Shown here: piece after piece, positions 8,874-18,475 of the stretch
Position numbering within the stretch: the stretch's first letter is position 1
Layout: each line of letters begins with the position of its first letter
Source of the DNA: Streptococcus suis
GTDB taxonomy: Bacteria; Bacillota; Bacilli; Lactobacillales; Streptococcaceae
Length of the DNA stretch: 64,000 nucleotides
Reading direction: 5' to 3'
Assembly: GCF_002964045.1 (NCBI RefSeq)
Contig: NZ_POPB01000317.1
Span: 1 to 64,000 of the forward strand
The notes under the pieces: generated by a model
The model's input: the letters and a program-made list of their open reading frames with translations, nothing else
The model's database searches: none
Told to the model about the DNA's origin: nothing
Translations under genes and position numbers: made by a program

Positions 8874-9731
8874 ATGAAATTAAAAAAATTATTTAGTTTA
8901 GCAGCAGCTGCCTTGTCAGTAGGTGTGCTGGCTGCATGTGGTAGCTCGTCTTCTAGCTCTTCATCTGATTCATCAGCAACAACTGTTCGTGTTGGTGTGA
9001 TGAGCTTGAGCGACTCTGAGCAAGCTCGTTGGGACAAAATCCAAGAAATTCTTGGTGATGATGTGACTTTGGAGTTCACTCAATTTACAGACTACTCACA
9101 ACCAAACAAGGCTGTTGCAGAAAACGAAGTTGACATCAACGCTTTCCAACACCATAACTTCTTGAACAACTGGAATGAAGAAAATGGTGAAGACTTGGTT
9201 GCTATTGCAGATACTTATATCGCACCAATCCGTCTTTACTCAGGTACAGCTGATGGCAAAAACAAGTACACGAAAGTGGAAGAAATTCCTGATGGTGCAG
9301 AAATTGCGGTTCCAAATGACCCAACAAACGAAAGCCGTGCTCTTTACCTTCTTCAAGCAGCTGGTTTGATCAAGGTTGGTGTATCCGGTACAGAATTGGC
9401 AACGATTGCTGATATTACTGAAAACAAGAAAAACTTGAAAATTACTGAGTTGGATGCAAGCCAAACAGCAAGCTCACTTAGCTCAGTTGATGCAGCGGTT
9501 GTAAACAACACCTTCGTATTGGAAGCTGGCTTGGATTACAAAAATGCCCTTTACAAAGAGCAAAAAGATGAAAATTCATCGCAATGGTACAACTTGATTG
9601 CAGCTCGTAGCGACTGGGAAAAATCAGACCAAGCAGCAGCGATTAAGAAAATTATCGAAGCCTACCACACAGATGAAGTGAAAGAAGTCATTGAAACAAC
9701 ATCTGACGGTATGGATGAGCCAGTTTGGTAA
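8874..9731 (+). CDS. metQ: Methionine ABC transporter substrate-binding lipoprotein
   Basis: NlpA/MetQ-family lipoprotein, 285 residues. A signal peptide ends in the lipobox LAAC (lipidated Cys22), followed by a serine-rich linker. The mature part carries the family pattern with FTDYSQPN and FQHHNFL. It captures methionine at the cell surface for MetN-MetI, encoded downstream. An imperfect hairpin lies between this gene and the next, which may leave the binding protein transcript more abundant than the permease. AAGGAG precedes the ATG. Probably induced under methionine limitation through the upstream MET-box. Confidence 0.93.
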   Translation: MKLKKLFSLAAAALSVGVLAACGSSSSSSSSDSSATTVRVGVMSLSDSEQARWDKIQEILGDDVTLEFTQFTDYSQPNKAVAENEVDINAFQHHNFLNNWNEENGEDLVAIADTYIAPIRLYSGTADGKNKYTKVEEIPDGAEIAVPNDPTNESRALYLLQAAGLIKVGVSGTELATIADITENKKNLKITELDASQTASSLSSVDAAVVNNTFVLEAGLDYKNALYKEQKDENSSQWYNLIAARSDWEKSDQAAAIKKIIEAYHTDEVKEVIETTSDGMDEPVW

Positions 9732-9745
9732 AATGTAAATAGGTC

Positions 9746-9786
9746 GAGGACTGGACAGAATTGTTCAGCCCTCTATCTGTTTTTAT
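9746..9786 (+). terminator. Partial intra-operon terminator or stabilising hairpin after metQ
   Basis: Bases 9746-9757 pair with 9762-9773 (12 positions, one mismatch, GU pairs allowed) around a GAAT loop. They are followed by TATCTGTTTTTA. The T-tract is displaced, so termination is probably incomplete. Confidence 0.4.
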
Positions 9787-9886
9787 AGAGATAAGAAAAA
9801 TCTCTTAACCAGAGTCAGAAATGCGAGAGAATTTTTGATTTTGGTTAGCAGATTTGATTGATTTTCATTGAGTATGAGGAGGAAGT

Positions 9887-11254
9887 ATGGCAGATAGTAA
9901 AATTCAAGCTTTTGAACAGGATGCGATTATTCAGCACTATTTTGAAAAGTTAAAAGTCTTGATTGCAAAGAAATCCATTTTCGCTCAACAGATTGGTCTC
10001 TTGGATGTGGCGACTTACTTGAAAGAGATGTTTGAAGAAGCTGGGGCGGAGGTTATTCTAGATGACAGTTATGCAGCACCTTTTGTCATGGCTAAGTTTG
10101 CAGCGACAGTCCCAAATGCCAAAACTTTGATTTTCTATAACCACTACGATACAGTGCCAGCAGATGCCGATCAGGTCTGGGAGAAGGGGAACCCCTTTGA
10201 ATTGACCATTTCCGATGGCTATATCTATGGTCGCGGGGTAGATGATGATAAGGGGCATATCACAGCTCGTCTGTCAGCCTTGAAAAAATACCTGGCTAGA
10301 CAAAACGGTCATTTGCCAGTCAATGTAATCTTTATTATGGAAGGGGCAGAGGAGTCAGCTTCTGTTGACTTGGATAAGTACCTTGCCAAATACAAGGAAG
10401 ACTTGCTTGGAGCTGACTTGTTGGTTTGGGAACAAGGGCATCGCAATAGCCTGCATCAGCTAGAGATTGCTGGGGGAAACAAGGGAATTGTGACCTTTGA
10501 TCTTCAGGTCAAATCAGCTGACTTGGATATTCATTCTTCCTTTGGTGGTGTCATTGATTCTGCAAGCTGGTATTTATTATCAGCACTTCAATCCATGCGG
10601 GCTGCAGATGGACGAATTCTAGTAGAGGGCATTTACGAGCAGGTACAAGAGCCAAATGAGCGTGAATTGGCCTTGGTAGAGGAATTTGCACTGGCGACCA
10701 ATCAGTCTATGAAAGACATTTATGGCTTGACCCTACCAACCTTGGTAAAAGACCGTCGTGAATTTCTGAAGCGTTTGTATTTTGAGCCGTCAATTACTAT
10801 TGAAGGTTTGTCAACAGGCTATCTTGGTCAAGGTGTCAAGACCATTATTCCAGCTCAGGCTTCTGCAAAAATGGAGGTCCGTCTGGTTCCTGGTTTGGAG
10901 CCACACGATGTTTTGGACAAGATTCGCCAGCATTTGGACAAGCATGGATTTGACAAAGTTGAGGTTATCTTCACTTTGGGGGAAATGAGCTACCGAAGTG
11001 ATATGTCCCATCCTGCCATTGTCAATGTGATTGAATTGGCTAAAAAATTGACGCCAGAAGGAGTTGCTGTTTTGCCGACTTCTCCTGGGACAGGCCCTAT
11101 GCACACAGTTTTTCATGCTCTAGGTGTGCCGATTGCAGGATTTGGATTAGGAAATGCCAATAGCCGTGACCATGCAGGTGATGAAAATGTCAGCATCGCT
11201 GACTACTATAGCCATGTTGAATTAGTAGAGGAGTTAATTGCAAGTTATGAGTAA
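9887..11254 (+). CDS. M20 family metallopeptidase
   Basis: A 455-residue dinuclear-zinc amidohydrolase/peptidase of the M20 (ArgE/DapE/PepV) family. HYDTVPAD gives the first metal region, the GVDDDKG segment the bridging aspartate and EGAEES the catalytic glutamates; HSSFGG marks the dimerisation lid. It lies between metQ and metN, the arrangement I recall from pneumococcus. That suggests it trims imported N-acyl-methionine or methionine peptides, which is inference. Often mislabelled succinyl-diaminopimelate desuccinylase. AGGAGG precedes the ATG. Overlaps metN by 8 nt. Confidence 0.88.
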   Translation: MADSKIQAFEQDAIIQHYFEKLKVLIAKKSIFAQQIGLLDVATYLKEMFEEAGAEVILDDSYAAPFVMAKFAATVPNAKTLIFYNHYDTVPADADQVWEKGNPFELTISDGYIYGRGVDDDKGHITARLSALKKYLARQNGHLPVNVIFIMEGAEESASVDLDKYLAKYKEDLLGADLLVWEQGHRNSLHQLEIAGGNKGIVTFDLQVKSADLDIHSSFGGVIDSASWYLLSALQSMRAADGRILVEGIYEQVQEPNERELALVEEFALATNQSMKDIYGLTLPTLVKDRREFLKRLYFEPSITIEGLSTGYLGQGVKTIIPAQASAKMEVRLVPGLEPHDVLDKIRQHLDKHGFDKVEVIFTLGEMSYRSDMSHPAIVNVIELAKKLTPEGVAVLPTSPGTGPMHTVFHALGVPIAGFGLGNANSRDHAGDENVSIADYYSHVELVEELIASYE

Positions 11255-12311
11255 GGAAATGATTAAGCTAGATAATATTGATGTAACCTTCCAGCAGAAG
11301 AAACGGACCATCGAAGCGGTCAAGGATGTGACCATCCATATCAATCAAGGGGATATTTACGGTATCGTAGGTTATTCTGGTGCAGGGAAATCTACCCTTG
11401 TTCGTGTCATCAATCTGTTGCAGGTGCCGACAGCGGGTAAAATTACTATTGATGAGGATGTAATTTACGAGGGAGAAAAGGTCACACTTACCCCAGCTCA
11501 ATTGCGAAGCAAACGCCGTGAAATCGGCATGATTTTCCAGCATTTCAATCTGATGGCTCAAATGACGGCAGAAGAAAACGTAGCTTTTGCCCTCAAGCAT
11601 TCTGGCTTGAGCAAACAGGAGAAGAAAGAAAAAGTTGCTAAGTTGTTGGACTTGGTTGGGCTTTCTGACCGTGCTGAAAACTATCCAGCTCAGTTGTCTG
11701 GTGGTCAAAAACAACGTGTTGCCATTGCCCGTGCCTTGGCCAATGACCCTAAAATCTTGATTTCTGATGAGTCTACTTCTGCCTTGGATCCGAAAACGAC
11801 TAAGCAGATTTTGGCACTTTTGCAGGAATTGAATGAAAAACTGGGCTTGACCATTGTTATGATTACCCACGAGATGCAGATTGTAAAAGACATTTGTAAC
11901 CGTGTGGCGGTTATGCAGGATGGTCGCTTGATTGAAGAGGGGTCAGTTTTAGAAATTTTCTCTCATCCAAAAGAAGAATTGACCCAGGATTTCATCAAAA
12001 CAGCAACAGGAATTGATGAGGCCCTGGTGAAAATTTACCAGCAGGATATTGTTAAGAATTTGCCTGAGAACAGTATCTTAGTTCAATTGAAATATGCTGG
12101 TTCCAATACGGATACGGCAATTGTCAATGATTTGTATAAATTCTATCAAGTGTCTGCCAATATTTTATATGGTAATATTGAGATATTGGACCATACGCCA
12201 GTCGGTGAGATGGTGGTGATCTTATCAGGTGAACCTGGTCAATTACACCGTGCGATTGAGGCAGTGACAGAGGCCCGTGTAGAAGTGACGATTTTGAAAG
12301 GAGCAAACTAG
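11247..12311 (+). CDS. metN: Methionine ABC transporter ATP-binding protein
   Basis: MetN ATPase, 354 residues, energising methionine import with MetI. Walker [10 protein letters not shown], signature LSGGQ and Walker B with ILISDES are all present. The C-terminal ~100 residues form the NIL/ACT-like domain that mediates transinhibition by methionine in this family. I prefer ATG 11247 (MSKEMIKLD, the usual start). A TTG at 11238 would add three residues and is better spaced from AGGAG at 11228, so it remains possible. Overlaps the M20 gene by 8 nt; metI starts directly after its stop. Confidence 0.95.
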   Translation: MSKEMIKLDNIDVTFQQKKRTIEAVKDVTIHINQGDIYGIVGYSGAGKSTLVRVINLLQVPTAGKITIDEDVIYEGEKVTLTPAQLRSKRREIGMIFQHFNLMAQMTAEENVAFALKHSGLSKQEKKEKVAKLLDLVGLSDRAENYPAQLSGGQKQRVAIARALANDPKILISDESTSALDPKTTKQILALLQELNEKLGLTIVMITHEMQIVKDICNRVAVMQDGRLIEEGSVLEIFSHPKEELTQDFIKTATGIDEALVKIYQQDIVKNLPENSILVQLKYAGSNTDTAIVNDLYKFYQVSANILYGNIEILDHTPVGEMVVILSGEPGQLHRAIEAVTEARVEVTILKGAN

Positions 12312-13004
12312 ATGTTAGAATGGATTCAAACGAATTTTCCAGATATTTATAAATTGGGCTGGGATGGTCAGACAGGTTGGTTAACACATTTTAATTTGAC
12401 CCTCTATATGACCTTTGTTTCCTTTGCTTTTGGTGGATTTATGGGCTTGGTGTCTGGTTTATTCTTGGTTTTGACAGGTCCACGTGGGGTTATTGCCAAT
12501 AAGACTGCCTACTGGATTTTGGACAAGGTGGCTTCTATCTTCCGAGCCATTCCTTTCATTATTTTGTTGGCGGCCATTGCTCCTTTGACAAAAATTATTG
12601 TTGGAAAAACCATTGGTACAGAGGCGGCTTTGGTTCCGCTCGCCCTTTCAGTCTTTCCTTTCTTTGCACGTCAGGTTGAAGTGGTCTTGTCAGAATTAGA
12701 CCGTGGTGTCATTGAGGCTGCTCAGGCATCAGGTGCGACTTTCTGGGATATTGTCCTTGTCTATCTGCGTGAGGGGCTACCAGACTTGATTCGTGTGACG
12801 ACCTTTGCCTTGGTTTCCTTGGTCGGCTACACTGCCATGGCTGGAGCCATCGGAGCAGGTGGTTTGGGACAAGTTGCGCTATCATACGGCTACCTACGGT
12901 ATAATAATGATGTGACCTTTTTAGCAACTCTTTTGATTTTGGTTATCATCTTTGCCATTCAATTCATTGGTGATTTCTTGACCAGGAAGATTAGTCATAG
13001 ATAG
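12312..13004 (+). CDS. metI: Methionine ABC transporter permease
   Basis: A 230-residue permease with about five membrane helices. The cytoplasmic coupling loop (EAAQASGATFWDIV...LPDL) is the EAA motif that docks on MetN. It begins at the base after the metN stop, with AAAGGAG inside metN as ribosome binding site. Last gene of the metQ-M20-metN-metI operon. No clear terminator before the next promoter at 13019. Confidence 0.95.
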   Translation: MLEWIQTNFPDIYKLGWDGQTGWLTHFNLTLYMTFVSFAFGGFMGLVSGLFLVLTGPRGVIANKTAYWILDKVASIFRAIPFIILLAAIAPLTKIIVGKTIGTEAALVPLALSVFPFFARQVEVVLSELDRGVIEAAQASGATFWDIVLVYLREGLPDLIRVTTFALVSLVGYTAMAGAIGAGGLGQVALSYGYLRYNNDVTFLATLLILVIIFAIQFIGDFLTRKISHR

Positions 13005-13018
13005 TTGCCACGATTTTC

Positions 13019-13047
13019 TAGACAAATGCTTATTTTTCTGCTACAAT
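13019..13047 (+). promoter_or_regulatory. Promoter of the T-box/glyQS operon
   Basis: TAGACA (13019-13024), 17-nt spacer, TACAAT (13042-13047). Start of transcription expected near 13054. Confidence 0.7.
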
Positions 13048-13052
13048 ACTAG

Positions 13053-13260
13053 GCATGAAAGAAGGTTGTTTCAAAAGCCTGTCTAGCGAGCTTGGGAGAG
13101 TGAAAGCCAAGCCAGTCTTGAAATAATTGGCACTTTCCCAGTCGTGATCATGTCCGACTTCATCAAAATCATACAAACGAAGTAATAAATTAGGGTGGAA
13201 CCGCGTTCTCAACGCCCCTATGTCTGTTGACAGGGGAAGAGAATGTGGTTCTTTTTCTGT
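13053..13260 (+). promoter_or_regulatory. T-box riboswitch, glycine-specific (specifier GGC)
   Basis: The leader carries the conserved T-box sequence AGGGTGGAACCGCG (13192-13205). The Stem I specifier region has GGC followed by A at 13129-13131, within a helix formed by GGGAGAGTG and CACTTTCCC. The terminator pairs AACCGCGTTCTC with GAGAATGTGGTT (GU pairs included), has an inner CCCC/GGGG stem, and ends in CTTTTTCT (about 13250-13257). Uncharged tRNA-Gly would stabilise the antiterminator and turn on the genes below, including glyQ and glyS. Confidence 0.93.
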
Positions 13261-13284
13261 TTTATCAGAGAGGAAAGAGAGGAT

Positions 13285-14046
13285 ATGAAGAATTTTTATC
13301 TAGTGGATAGCCAAGAACAGCTGTTTAACTATCAGCAATTTGTCTCAAAATACGAGGCAAAATGGCATGACTATATCCATTTTCTAAGGAAGGAATATCA
13401 AGTTCGTGATTTGCCCCAAGCCCTTATCTGGACAAATGAAGAAGCCGCAAGAAAATTACTTGGCCAAAGTCCCGTACCAGCCTACACTAATGATATCCGC
13501 ATGGTCATGACACCAGACTTAGCAGTTTGGAAAAAGATATACCAGCATCAACTAGATAGCTACGAGAACAGCCCAGACTTGCAGACATTGAGTGCTCACT
13601 ACAAAGGTTTGTCGGAAAATCATCTGTTGCAAATTATCGGTCATGAGCTGGCGCATTGGTCAGAACTTTTTCTGGATGACTTTGCGGACTATGATGCAAA
13701 CATCTGGTTTGAAGAGGGCATGGTCGAGTACATCAGCCGACAGTATTTTTTGACAGAAGAAGAGTTTGCTCAAGAGCGGTTCTGTAATCAGCTCTTGGTT
13801 GACCTCTTTCAAGAAAAACACGGCTGGCATTCCTTGGATGCTTTTGGAAAATCCACTTACGAAGGAGATTACGCGAGTATTTTTTACGAGTACTGGCGAA
13901 GTTTTCTCACCATTGACCAGTTAGTAGAGAAAGCAGGTTCGGTCCAAGCACTTTTTGAAACCTATCATAAATGGGCGCAGTCAGACCAAAGCATTTCGCT
14001 ACTCAACTGGTTTGTGCAGGAAGAATTATTAGAAAAAGAAATTTAA
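13285..14046 (+). CDS. Gluzincin-like metalloprotease-like protein, T-box-controlled
   Basis: A 253-residue soluble protein with GHELAHW (His120, Glu121, His124) and a downstream WFEEGMVEY (Glu143/144). This is the HExxH...E layout of gluzincin zinc peptidases. No signal peptide or membrane segment is visible, so it is probably cytoplasmic; the substrate is unknown. The ORF extends upstream to 13243 into the T-box terminator, but ATG 13285 follows GAGAGGA and is the credible start. As first gene after the glycine T-box it should rise when glycyl-tRNA is low, so a role in releasing glycine from peptides is conceivable but unproven. Confidence 0.65.
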   Translation: MKNFYLVDSQEQLFNYQQFVSKYEAKWHDYIHFLRKEYQVRDLPQALIWTNEEAARKLLGQSPVPAYTNDIRMVMTPDLAVWKKIYQHQLDSYENSPDLQTLSAHYKGLSENHLLQIIGHELAHWSELFLDDFADYDANIWFEEGMVEYISRQYFLTEEEFAQERFCNQLLVDLFQEKHGWHSLDAFGKSTYEGDYASIFYEYWRSFLTIDQLVEKAGSVQALFETYHKWAQSDQSISLLNWFVQEELLEKEI

Positions 14047-14065
14047 AAAGAAACAGGAGTAACTT

Positions 14066-14182
14066 ATGGCAAAAAAACTTACATTCCACAGCGTCAGTGG
14101 CATAGTCTCCTTTCAGTCGAATTGCCACACGCTCATCGCTAGTGCGATTGAGCTAGACGCTGTACTAGTTCGCCTTTCCTAG
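14066..14182 (+). pseudogene. glyQ-start relic running into a hairpin element
   Basis: After a good AGGAG site, ATG 14066 starts MAKKLTF, closely resembling the GlyQ start MSKKFTF at 14242. The frame then leaves GlyQ sequence at once and runs through the structured element to a TAG at 14180-14182 (38 codons). Most easily read as a duplicated glyQ 5' end interrupted by the element rather than a functional peptide. Confidence 0.4.
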
Positions 14183-14200
14183 CAATATCGGCTAGGAAGG
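14089..14200 (+). repeat. Hairpin-rich element upstream of glyQ
   Basis: Outer arms CAGCGTC (14089-14095) and GACGCTG (14156-14162) enclose two hairpins: GTGGCA/TGCCAC (14097-14102 and 14123-14128), and GCTCATCGC (14131-14139) with GCGATTGAGC (14144-14153). A third hairpin follows at 14173-14200 (CCTTTCCTAGC / GCTAGGAAGG). The cloverleaf-like fold suggests a small mobile or structured repeat. No protein function is supported. Confidence 0.5.
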
Positions 14201-14241
14201 CTCACGTCGCAAGATTATTTAAAATAGAAAGAAGGAAGAAT

Positions 14242-15159
14242 ATGTCTAAAAAATTTACCTTTCAGGAAATTATCCTGACCTTACAACAATTTTGGAATGA
14301 GCAAGGCTGCTTGCTCATGCAGGCTTATGATACGGAGAAGGGTGCGGGTACTATGAGCCCTTACACTTTCTTGCGTGCTATCGGTCCTGAGCCTTGGAAT
14401 GCAGCTTATGTGGAGCCATCCCGTCGTCCTGCGGACGGTCGTTACGGAGAAAACCCAAACCGTTTGTATCAACACCACCAATTCCAAGTGGTTATGAAAC
14501 CATCTCCATCTAATATCCAAGAACTCTACTTGGAGTCTTTGGAGCGTTTGGGTATCAATCCTTTGGAACATGACATTCGTTTCGTTGAGGACAACTGGGA
14601 AAATCCGTCAACAGGATCAGCTGGTCTGGGCTGGGAAGTTTGGTTGGACGGTATGGAAATCACACAGTTTACCTACTTCCAACAGGTTGGTGGTTTGGCG
14701 ACAGGTCCAGTCACAGCCGAAGTAACCTATGGTTTGGAGCGTTTGGCTTCTTACATCCAAGAGGTTGACTCAGTGTACGATATTGAGTGGGCAGACGGCG
14801 TAAAATACGGCGAGATTTTTATCCAGCCAGAATATGAGCATTCAAAATACTCCTTTGAAGTATCCGACCAAGACATGCTCCTTGAAAACTTTACCAAGTT
14901 TGAAAAAGAAGCAGAGCGGGCTTTGGAAGAGGGCTTGGTTCATCCAGCATTTGACTATGTACTCAAATGCTCTCATACCTTTAACCTGTTGGATGCCCGT
15001 GGAGCTGTGTCTGTAACCGAGCGTGCAGGTTACATTGCCCGTATCCGTAACCTTGCCCGTGTCGTTGCCAAGACATTTGTGGCAGAGCGGAAAAAACTCG
15101 GTTTCCCACTTTTAGACGAAGCAACACGAGCAGAATTATTGGCCGAAGAGGTTGAATAA
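14242..15159 (+). CDS. glyQ: Glycine-tRNA ligase alpha subunit
   Basis: Class II aminoacyl-tRNA synthetase alpha chain, 305 residues, of the alpha2-beta2 bacterial GlyRS. It activates glycine and works with GlyS to charge tRNA-Gly. Family landmarks include [21 protein letters not shown] and [16 protein letters not shown] precedes the ATG. The stop TAA (15157-15159) shares its last A with the ATG of an unrelated 123-codon gene, instead of leading into glyS as is usual. Controlled by the glycine T-box. Confidence 0.97.
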   Translation: MSKKFTFQEIILTLQQFWNEQGCLLMQAYDTEKGAGTMSPYTFLRAIGPEPWNAAYVEPSRRPADGRYGENPNRLYQHHQFQVVMKPSPSNIQELYLESLERLGINPLEHDIRFVEDNWENPSTGSAGLGWEVWLDGMEITQFTYFQQVGGLATGPVTAEVTYGLERLASYIQEVDSVYDIEWADGVKYGEIFIQPEYEHSKYSFEVSDQDMLLENFTKFEKEAERALEEGLVHPAFDYVLKCSHTFNLLDARGAVSVTERAGYIARIRNLARVVAKTFVAERKKLGFPLLDEATRAELLAEEVE

Positions 15160-15530
15160 TGCCGGTAGAACCTGAACAGAATGACAATGACAAGGCTATT
15201 GTGTTGAAAATCTGGCTGGAATTTACACAAGAATTCCAGGGAAAAGTATCAAATCAAGAACTTGGTGAGTCAATTCGTAAATGGTTGAAAGAGGAGTTAG
15301 AGCTTGATTGTCTAGAAGGTGGTATTATATGTCAACTAGATAATGACAATAGTCGGAGAGTTTTATTTGGTTTTGTTAAAATTGATATTGAGCATTCTGA
15401 CATTATTTTTCAAAATATACAAAGCAAGAGATTTATTTATATAACTAAGGGGACTACAATAGTGAATGTGCTCAATGTAGAAAAAATAGAAATTGCAGAG
15501 GAAGATTATGACAAAGAATTTACTTGTTGA
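15159..15530 (+). CDS. Unknown 123-residue protein wedged between glyQ and glyS
   Basis: I do not recognise this gene. The product is acidic at both ends, with no signal peptide, membrane helix or cysteine motif. It looks like a small alpha/beta protein (amphipathic [19 protein letters not shown], then beta-rich segments). The ATG shares one base with the glyQ stop, and the 3' end overlaps glyS by 23 nt, so it is translationally nested in the GlyRS operon. It is visibly more AT-rich than glyQ and glyS, a sign of transfer. A RES-like gene with similar composition sits just after glyS, so it could be a partner or immunity/antitoxin protein. That is speculation. Confidence 0.7.
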   Translation: MPVEPEQNDNDKAIVLKIWLEFTQEFQGKVSNQELGESIRKWLKEELELDCLEGGIICQLDNDNSRRVLFGFVKIDIEHSDIIFQNIQSKRFIYITKGTTIVNVLNVEKIEIAEEDYDKEFTC

Positions 15531-17544
15531 ACTTGGCTTGGAAGAAATTCCTGCCTACATCGTAACCCCAGCCATGCACCAGTTGCGTGACCGCATGGCG
15601 ACTTTTTTGACAGACAATCGCTTGGCTTTTGACAGCATTGATGTCTTTTCAACGCCACGCCGTTTGGCTGTTCGTGTGCGTGGTTTGGCAGATCAGCAGA
15701 CTGATCTTACAGAAGATTTCAAGGGTCCTGCTAAGAAGATTGCCTTGGACGCAGACGGAAACTTCACTAAAGCTGCAGAAGGCTTTGTCCGTGGTAAAGG
15801 CTTGACGACAGCGGACATCGAATTCCGCGAGATCAAGGGCGAAGAGTATGTCTATGTGACCAAGCATGAGGCGGGTCAGCCAGCTAAGACAGTTTTGGCG
15901 GGCATTCCAGAGGTCTTGAAGGCTATGACCTTCCCAGTCAGCATGAACTGGGCATCCAACAAATTTGCTTACATTCGCCCTGTCCACACCTTGACCGTTC
16001 TCTTGGACGATGAGGCACTGGATATGGATTTCTTGGACATTTCATCAGCTCGCATCAGTCGTGGTCATCGTTTCCTTGGAAATGAAACCGAGATTGCAAG
16101 TGCAGATTCTTACGAGGCTGATTTGCGTGCACAGTTTGTTATCACTGATCCCGCAGAGCGTCAACATATGATTGTCGAGCAAATCCAGGCTATCGAGGAC
16201 AAACACAATGTGACAGTTGAAATTGATGAAGATTTGCTCAATGAAGTTCTCAACCTGGTCGAGTACCCAACTGCTTTCATGGGTTCCTTTGACACCAAAT
16301 ACTTGGAAGTGCCAGAAGAAGTTTTGGTCACTTCTATGAAAAATCACCAACGTTACTTCGTGGTGCGGGATAAGGCTGGCAAACTCTTGCCAAACTTCAT
16401 CTCCGTCCGCAACGGTAACGACCAACACCTTGACAATGTCATCAAAGGGAATGAAAAAGTCTTGGTGGCTCGTCTGGAAGACGGCGAGTTCTTCTGGCGT
16501 GAAGACCAGAAACTCAAGATTGCTGACTTGGTAGAGCGACTCAAAGTCGTGACCTTCCATGAGAAAATCGGCTCACTTTACGAGCACATGGAACGCACCA
16601 AGGTGATCGCAGAAAAACTGGCTGACTTGGCTGGCTTGTCTGCGGATGAAAAAGCAGATGTGGCGCGTGCGGCGGACATCTACAAGTTTGACCTCTTGAC
16701 AGGCATGGTCGGCGAGTTTGATGAATTGCAAGGGATTATGGGTGAGAAGTATGCACTTCTTGCAGGGGAAAAACCTGCGGTGGCAGCAGCAATCCGTGAG
16801 CACTACTTACCAAACTCAGCAGAAGGCGAATTGCCTGAGAGCAAGGTTGGTGCGGTCTTGGCATTGGCTGATAAATTTGATACCCTCCTATCCTTCTTCT
16901 CAGTTGGCTTGATTCCTTCTGGCTCAAACGACCCTTACGCCCTTCGTCGTGCAACACAGGGTATCGTGCGGATTTTGGAAGCATTTGGTTGGGAAATTCC
17001 ATTGGATGAGTTGATTGCAGAGCTCTACAGCTTGAACTTTGCCAGCTTGACCTATGACAACCAGCCAGCTGTTATGGACTTTATCCGTGCCCGTGTAGAG
17101 AAGATGATGGACAAGGCCATTCCGAAAGACATCCGTGAGGCTGTACTTGCCAGCTCAACCTTTGTGGTCAGACTACAACTGGCAGCCAGCTCTGCTATTT
17201 TCCAAAAATCAAAAGAAGCTGACTATAAGGAAGCCGTGGAAAACTTGTCACGGGTTTTCAACTTGGCTGAAAAGGCGGAGGTGACTGCGATTGACGAGGC
17301 CCTCTTTGAAAATGAGCAGGAGAAAGCCCTTGCTGCAGCAGTGGCTGGCTTGGAGTTGACGGAAGACATGGCAGGCAACTTGGACAAGCTCTTTGCTCTC
17401 AGCCCAATCATCGCGGCCTTCTTCGACAATACCATGGTTATGGCAGATGACGCAGCAGTCAAAGCCAACCGCTTGGCTCTATTGAAAGCTCTGGCGGATA
17501 AGGCAAGTGCTGTGGCGGTCTTCAATCTCTTGAACACGAAATAG
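15508..17544 (+). CDS. glyS: Glycine-tRNA ligase beta subunit
   Basis: Beta chain of the tetrameric GlyRS, 678 residues, needed for tRNA binding and charging. The N-terminus [15 protein letters not shown] is the family hallmark and a C-terminal DALR-type anticodon-binding region follows. I chose ATG 15508 over the longer frame from 15493 because it gives the canonical start and has AGAGGAAG five bases upstream. The first 23 nt overlap the inserted 123-codon gene, so part of the glyS ribosome binding site is coding sequence of the insert. Confidence 0.97.
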   Translation: MTKNLLVELGLEEIPAYIVTPAMHQLRDRMATFLTDNRLAFDSIDVFSTPRRLAVRVRGLADQQTDLTEDFKGPAKKIALDADGNFTKAAEGFVRGKGLTTADIEFREIKGEEYVYVTKHEAGQPAKTVLAGIPEVLKAMTFPVSMNWASNKFAYIRPVHTLTVLLDDEALDMDFLDISSARISRGHRFLGNETEIASADSYEADLRAQFVITDPAERQHMIVEQIQAIEDKHNVTVEIDEDLLNEVLNLVEYPTAFMGSFDTKYLEVPEEVLVTSMKNHQRYFVVRDKAGKLLPNFISVRNGNDQHLDNVIKGNEKVLVARLEDGEFFWREDQKLKIADLVERLKVVTFHEKIGSLYEHMERTKVIAEKLADLAGLSADEKADVARAADIYKFDLLTGMVGEFDELQGIMGEKYALLAGEKPAVAAAIREHYLPNSAEGELPESKVGAVLALADKFDTLLSFFSVGLIPSGSNDPYALRRATQGIVRILEAFGWEIPLDELIAELYSLNFASLTYDNQPAVMDFIRARVEKMMDKAIPKDIREAVLASSTFVVRLQLAASSAIFQKSKEADYKEAVENLSRVFNLAEKAEVTAIDEALFENEQEKALAAAVAGLELTEDMAGNLDKLFALSPIIAAFFDNTMVMADDAAVKANRLALLKALADKASAVAVFNLLNTK

Positions 17545-17554
17545 AAATATTATT

Positions 17555-18454
17555 ATGAAAAGAAAAGATTTTGTAACATTTTTAAATCAGTTTGGTTTAT
17601 CTTTTCAAGATTTTCAAAAAAGCTGGTTTAATTCACGTCAAATACAAATTACGTTCGGTACGGCAATACAAGATACGAAAGAGGAACGTTATAGAAAGGT
17701 TTCTAGCTATCTTGATAGTGTATCAGATAAAGGGTTAAAATCTTTTTACTCTAAAATAGATGAGTATATTAGTACTCCAGATGCTGACAGATTTAAATAC
17801 ATCAAACAAGAAATTGATAAGAGAATTTTCATAGCAGGTAAGGGGGTATTTCGTAAACTATCCTATCAATTAGGGCGAGGGACTAAGCTATATAGAATAG
17901 TTAGATTACCTGATGACGACAAAGAAGTTTCAAAATTTAAGGAAATAGTTCCGATAGAATTTGTAAAACAATACAGATTGAATAGGGGAGATGAGCAAAT
18001 GTTTTATGCTGCTTTTTCTAAGGAAATTGCAATTGCTGAAACAGGTGTTACAGATTTGGATAAGTATGCATTACTGACATATGAAGTAAAATCAGATGTT
18101 GACCTGCTTGCAATCGTTAGGAACTCAAGCATTTTAGCTACAAGAGATAAATTCACAGCATTTTATGGAGCCAAGTCTAATGAAATTTTGGTTAATATCT
18201 TCTCAAGACCAGCCAGCCCAAATGGATCTGAATATGAACTTTCAAATTATATTAGAAGATGTAATGAGTTTTCTTTAGATACCAAGCATTCAGGTTGGAT
18301 TTATCCGTCTGTTAAAAGTACAAATACTAATGGAATTGATTTTCGGACATCTTGCGTGGCATTTCCATTAGAACATTATCTAAATGTTGTTGATTTAGAT
18401 AGTGTAAAGTGGGAATTTAGTCAAGCTTGTGAAAGTATTGATTATAATTATTAG
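17555..18454 (+). CDS. RES-domain-like protein (candidate NAD-targeting toxin)
   Basis: A 299-residue AT-rich gene between glyS and DUF896. The C-terminal two thirds resemble a RES domain: KLYRIVR (Tyr113, Arg114), QYRLNRG (140-145), FYAAFSKEIAIAE (Tyr151, Glu162) and GWIYPSVK (Tyr250, Ser252). RES proteins of the MbcT/ParT type break down NAD or ADP-ribosylate targets, usually with an Xre/MbcA-type antitoxin. No such antitoxin is adjacent here. The N-terminal ~100 residues are helical and unrecognised. No good ribosome binding site precedes ATG 17555, ten bases after the glyS stop. The domain call is by motif only; alternatives are a degenerate RES or an unrelated fold. Confidence 0.6.
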   Translation: MKRKDFVTFLNQFGLSFQDFQKSWFNSRQIQITFGTAIQDTKEERYRKVSSYLDSVSDKGLKSFYSKIDEYISTPDADRFKYIKQEIDKRIFIAGKGVFRKLSYQLGRGTKLYRIVRLPDDDKEVSKFKEIVPIEFVKQYRLNRGDEQMFYAAFSKEIAIAETGVTDLDKYALLTYEVKSDVDLLAIVRNSSILATRDKFTAFYGAKSNEILVNIFSRPASPNGSEYELSNYIRRCNEFSLDTKHSGWIYPSVKSTNTNGIDFRTSCVAFPLEHYLNVVDLDSVKWEFSQACESIDYNY

Positions 18455-18475
18455 CTTTTTAAAGAAAGGGTTATT

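Noticed and set aside
13243-13284. Longer start for the metallopeptidase-like gene
   Set aside because: The extension lies within the T-box terminator hairpin, and ATG 13285 has a good binding site.
14066-14182. 38-codon ORF as a functional T-box-operon peptide
   Set aside because: Only the first seven codons resemble GlyQ; the rest overlaps a hairpin element. Listed as a relic instead.
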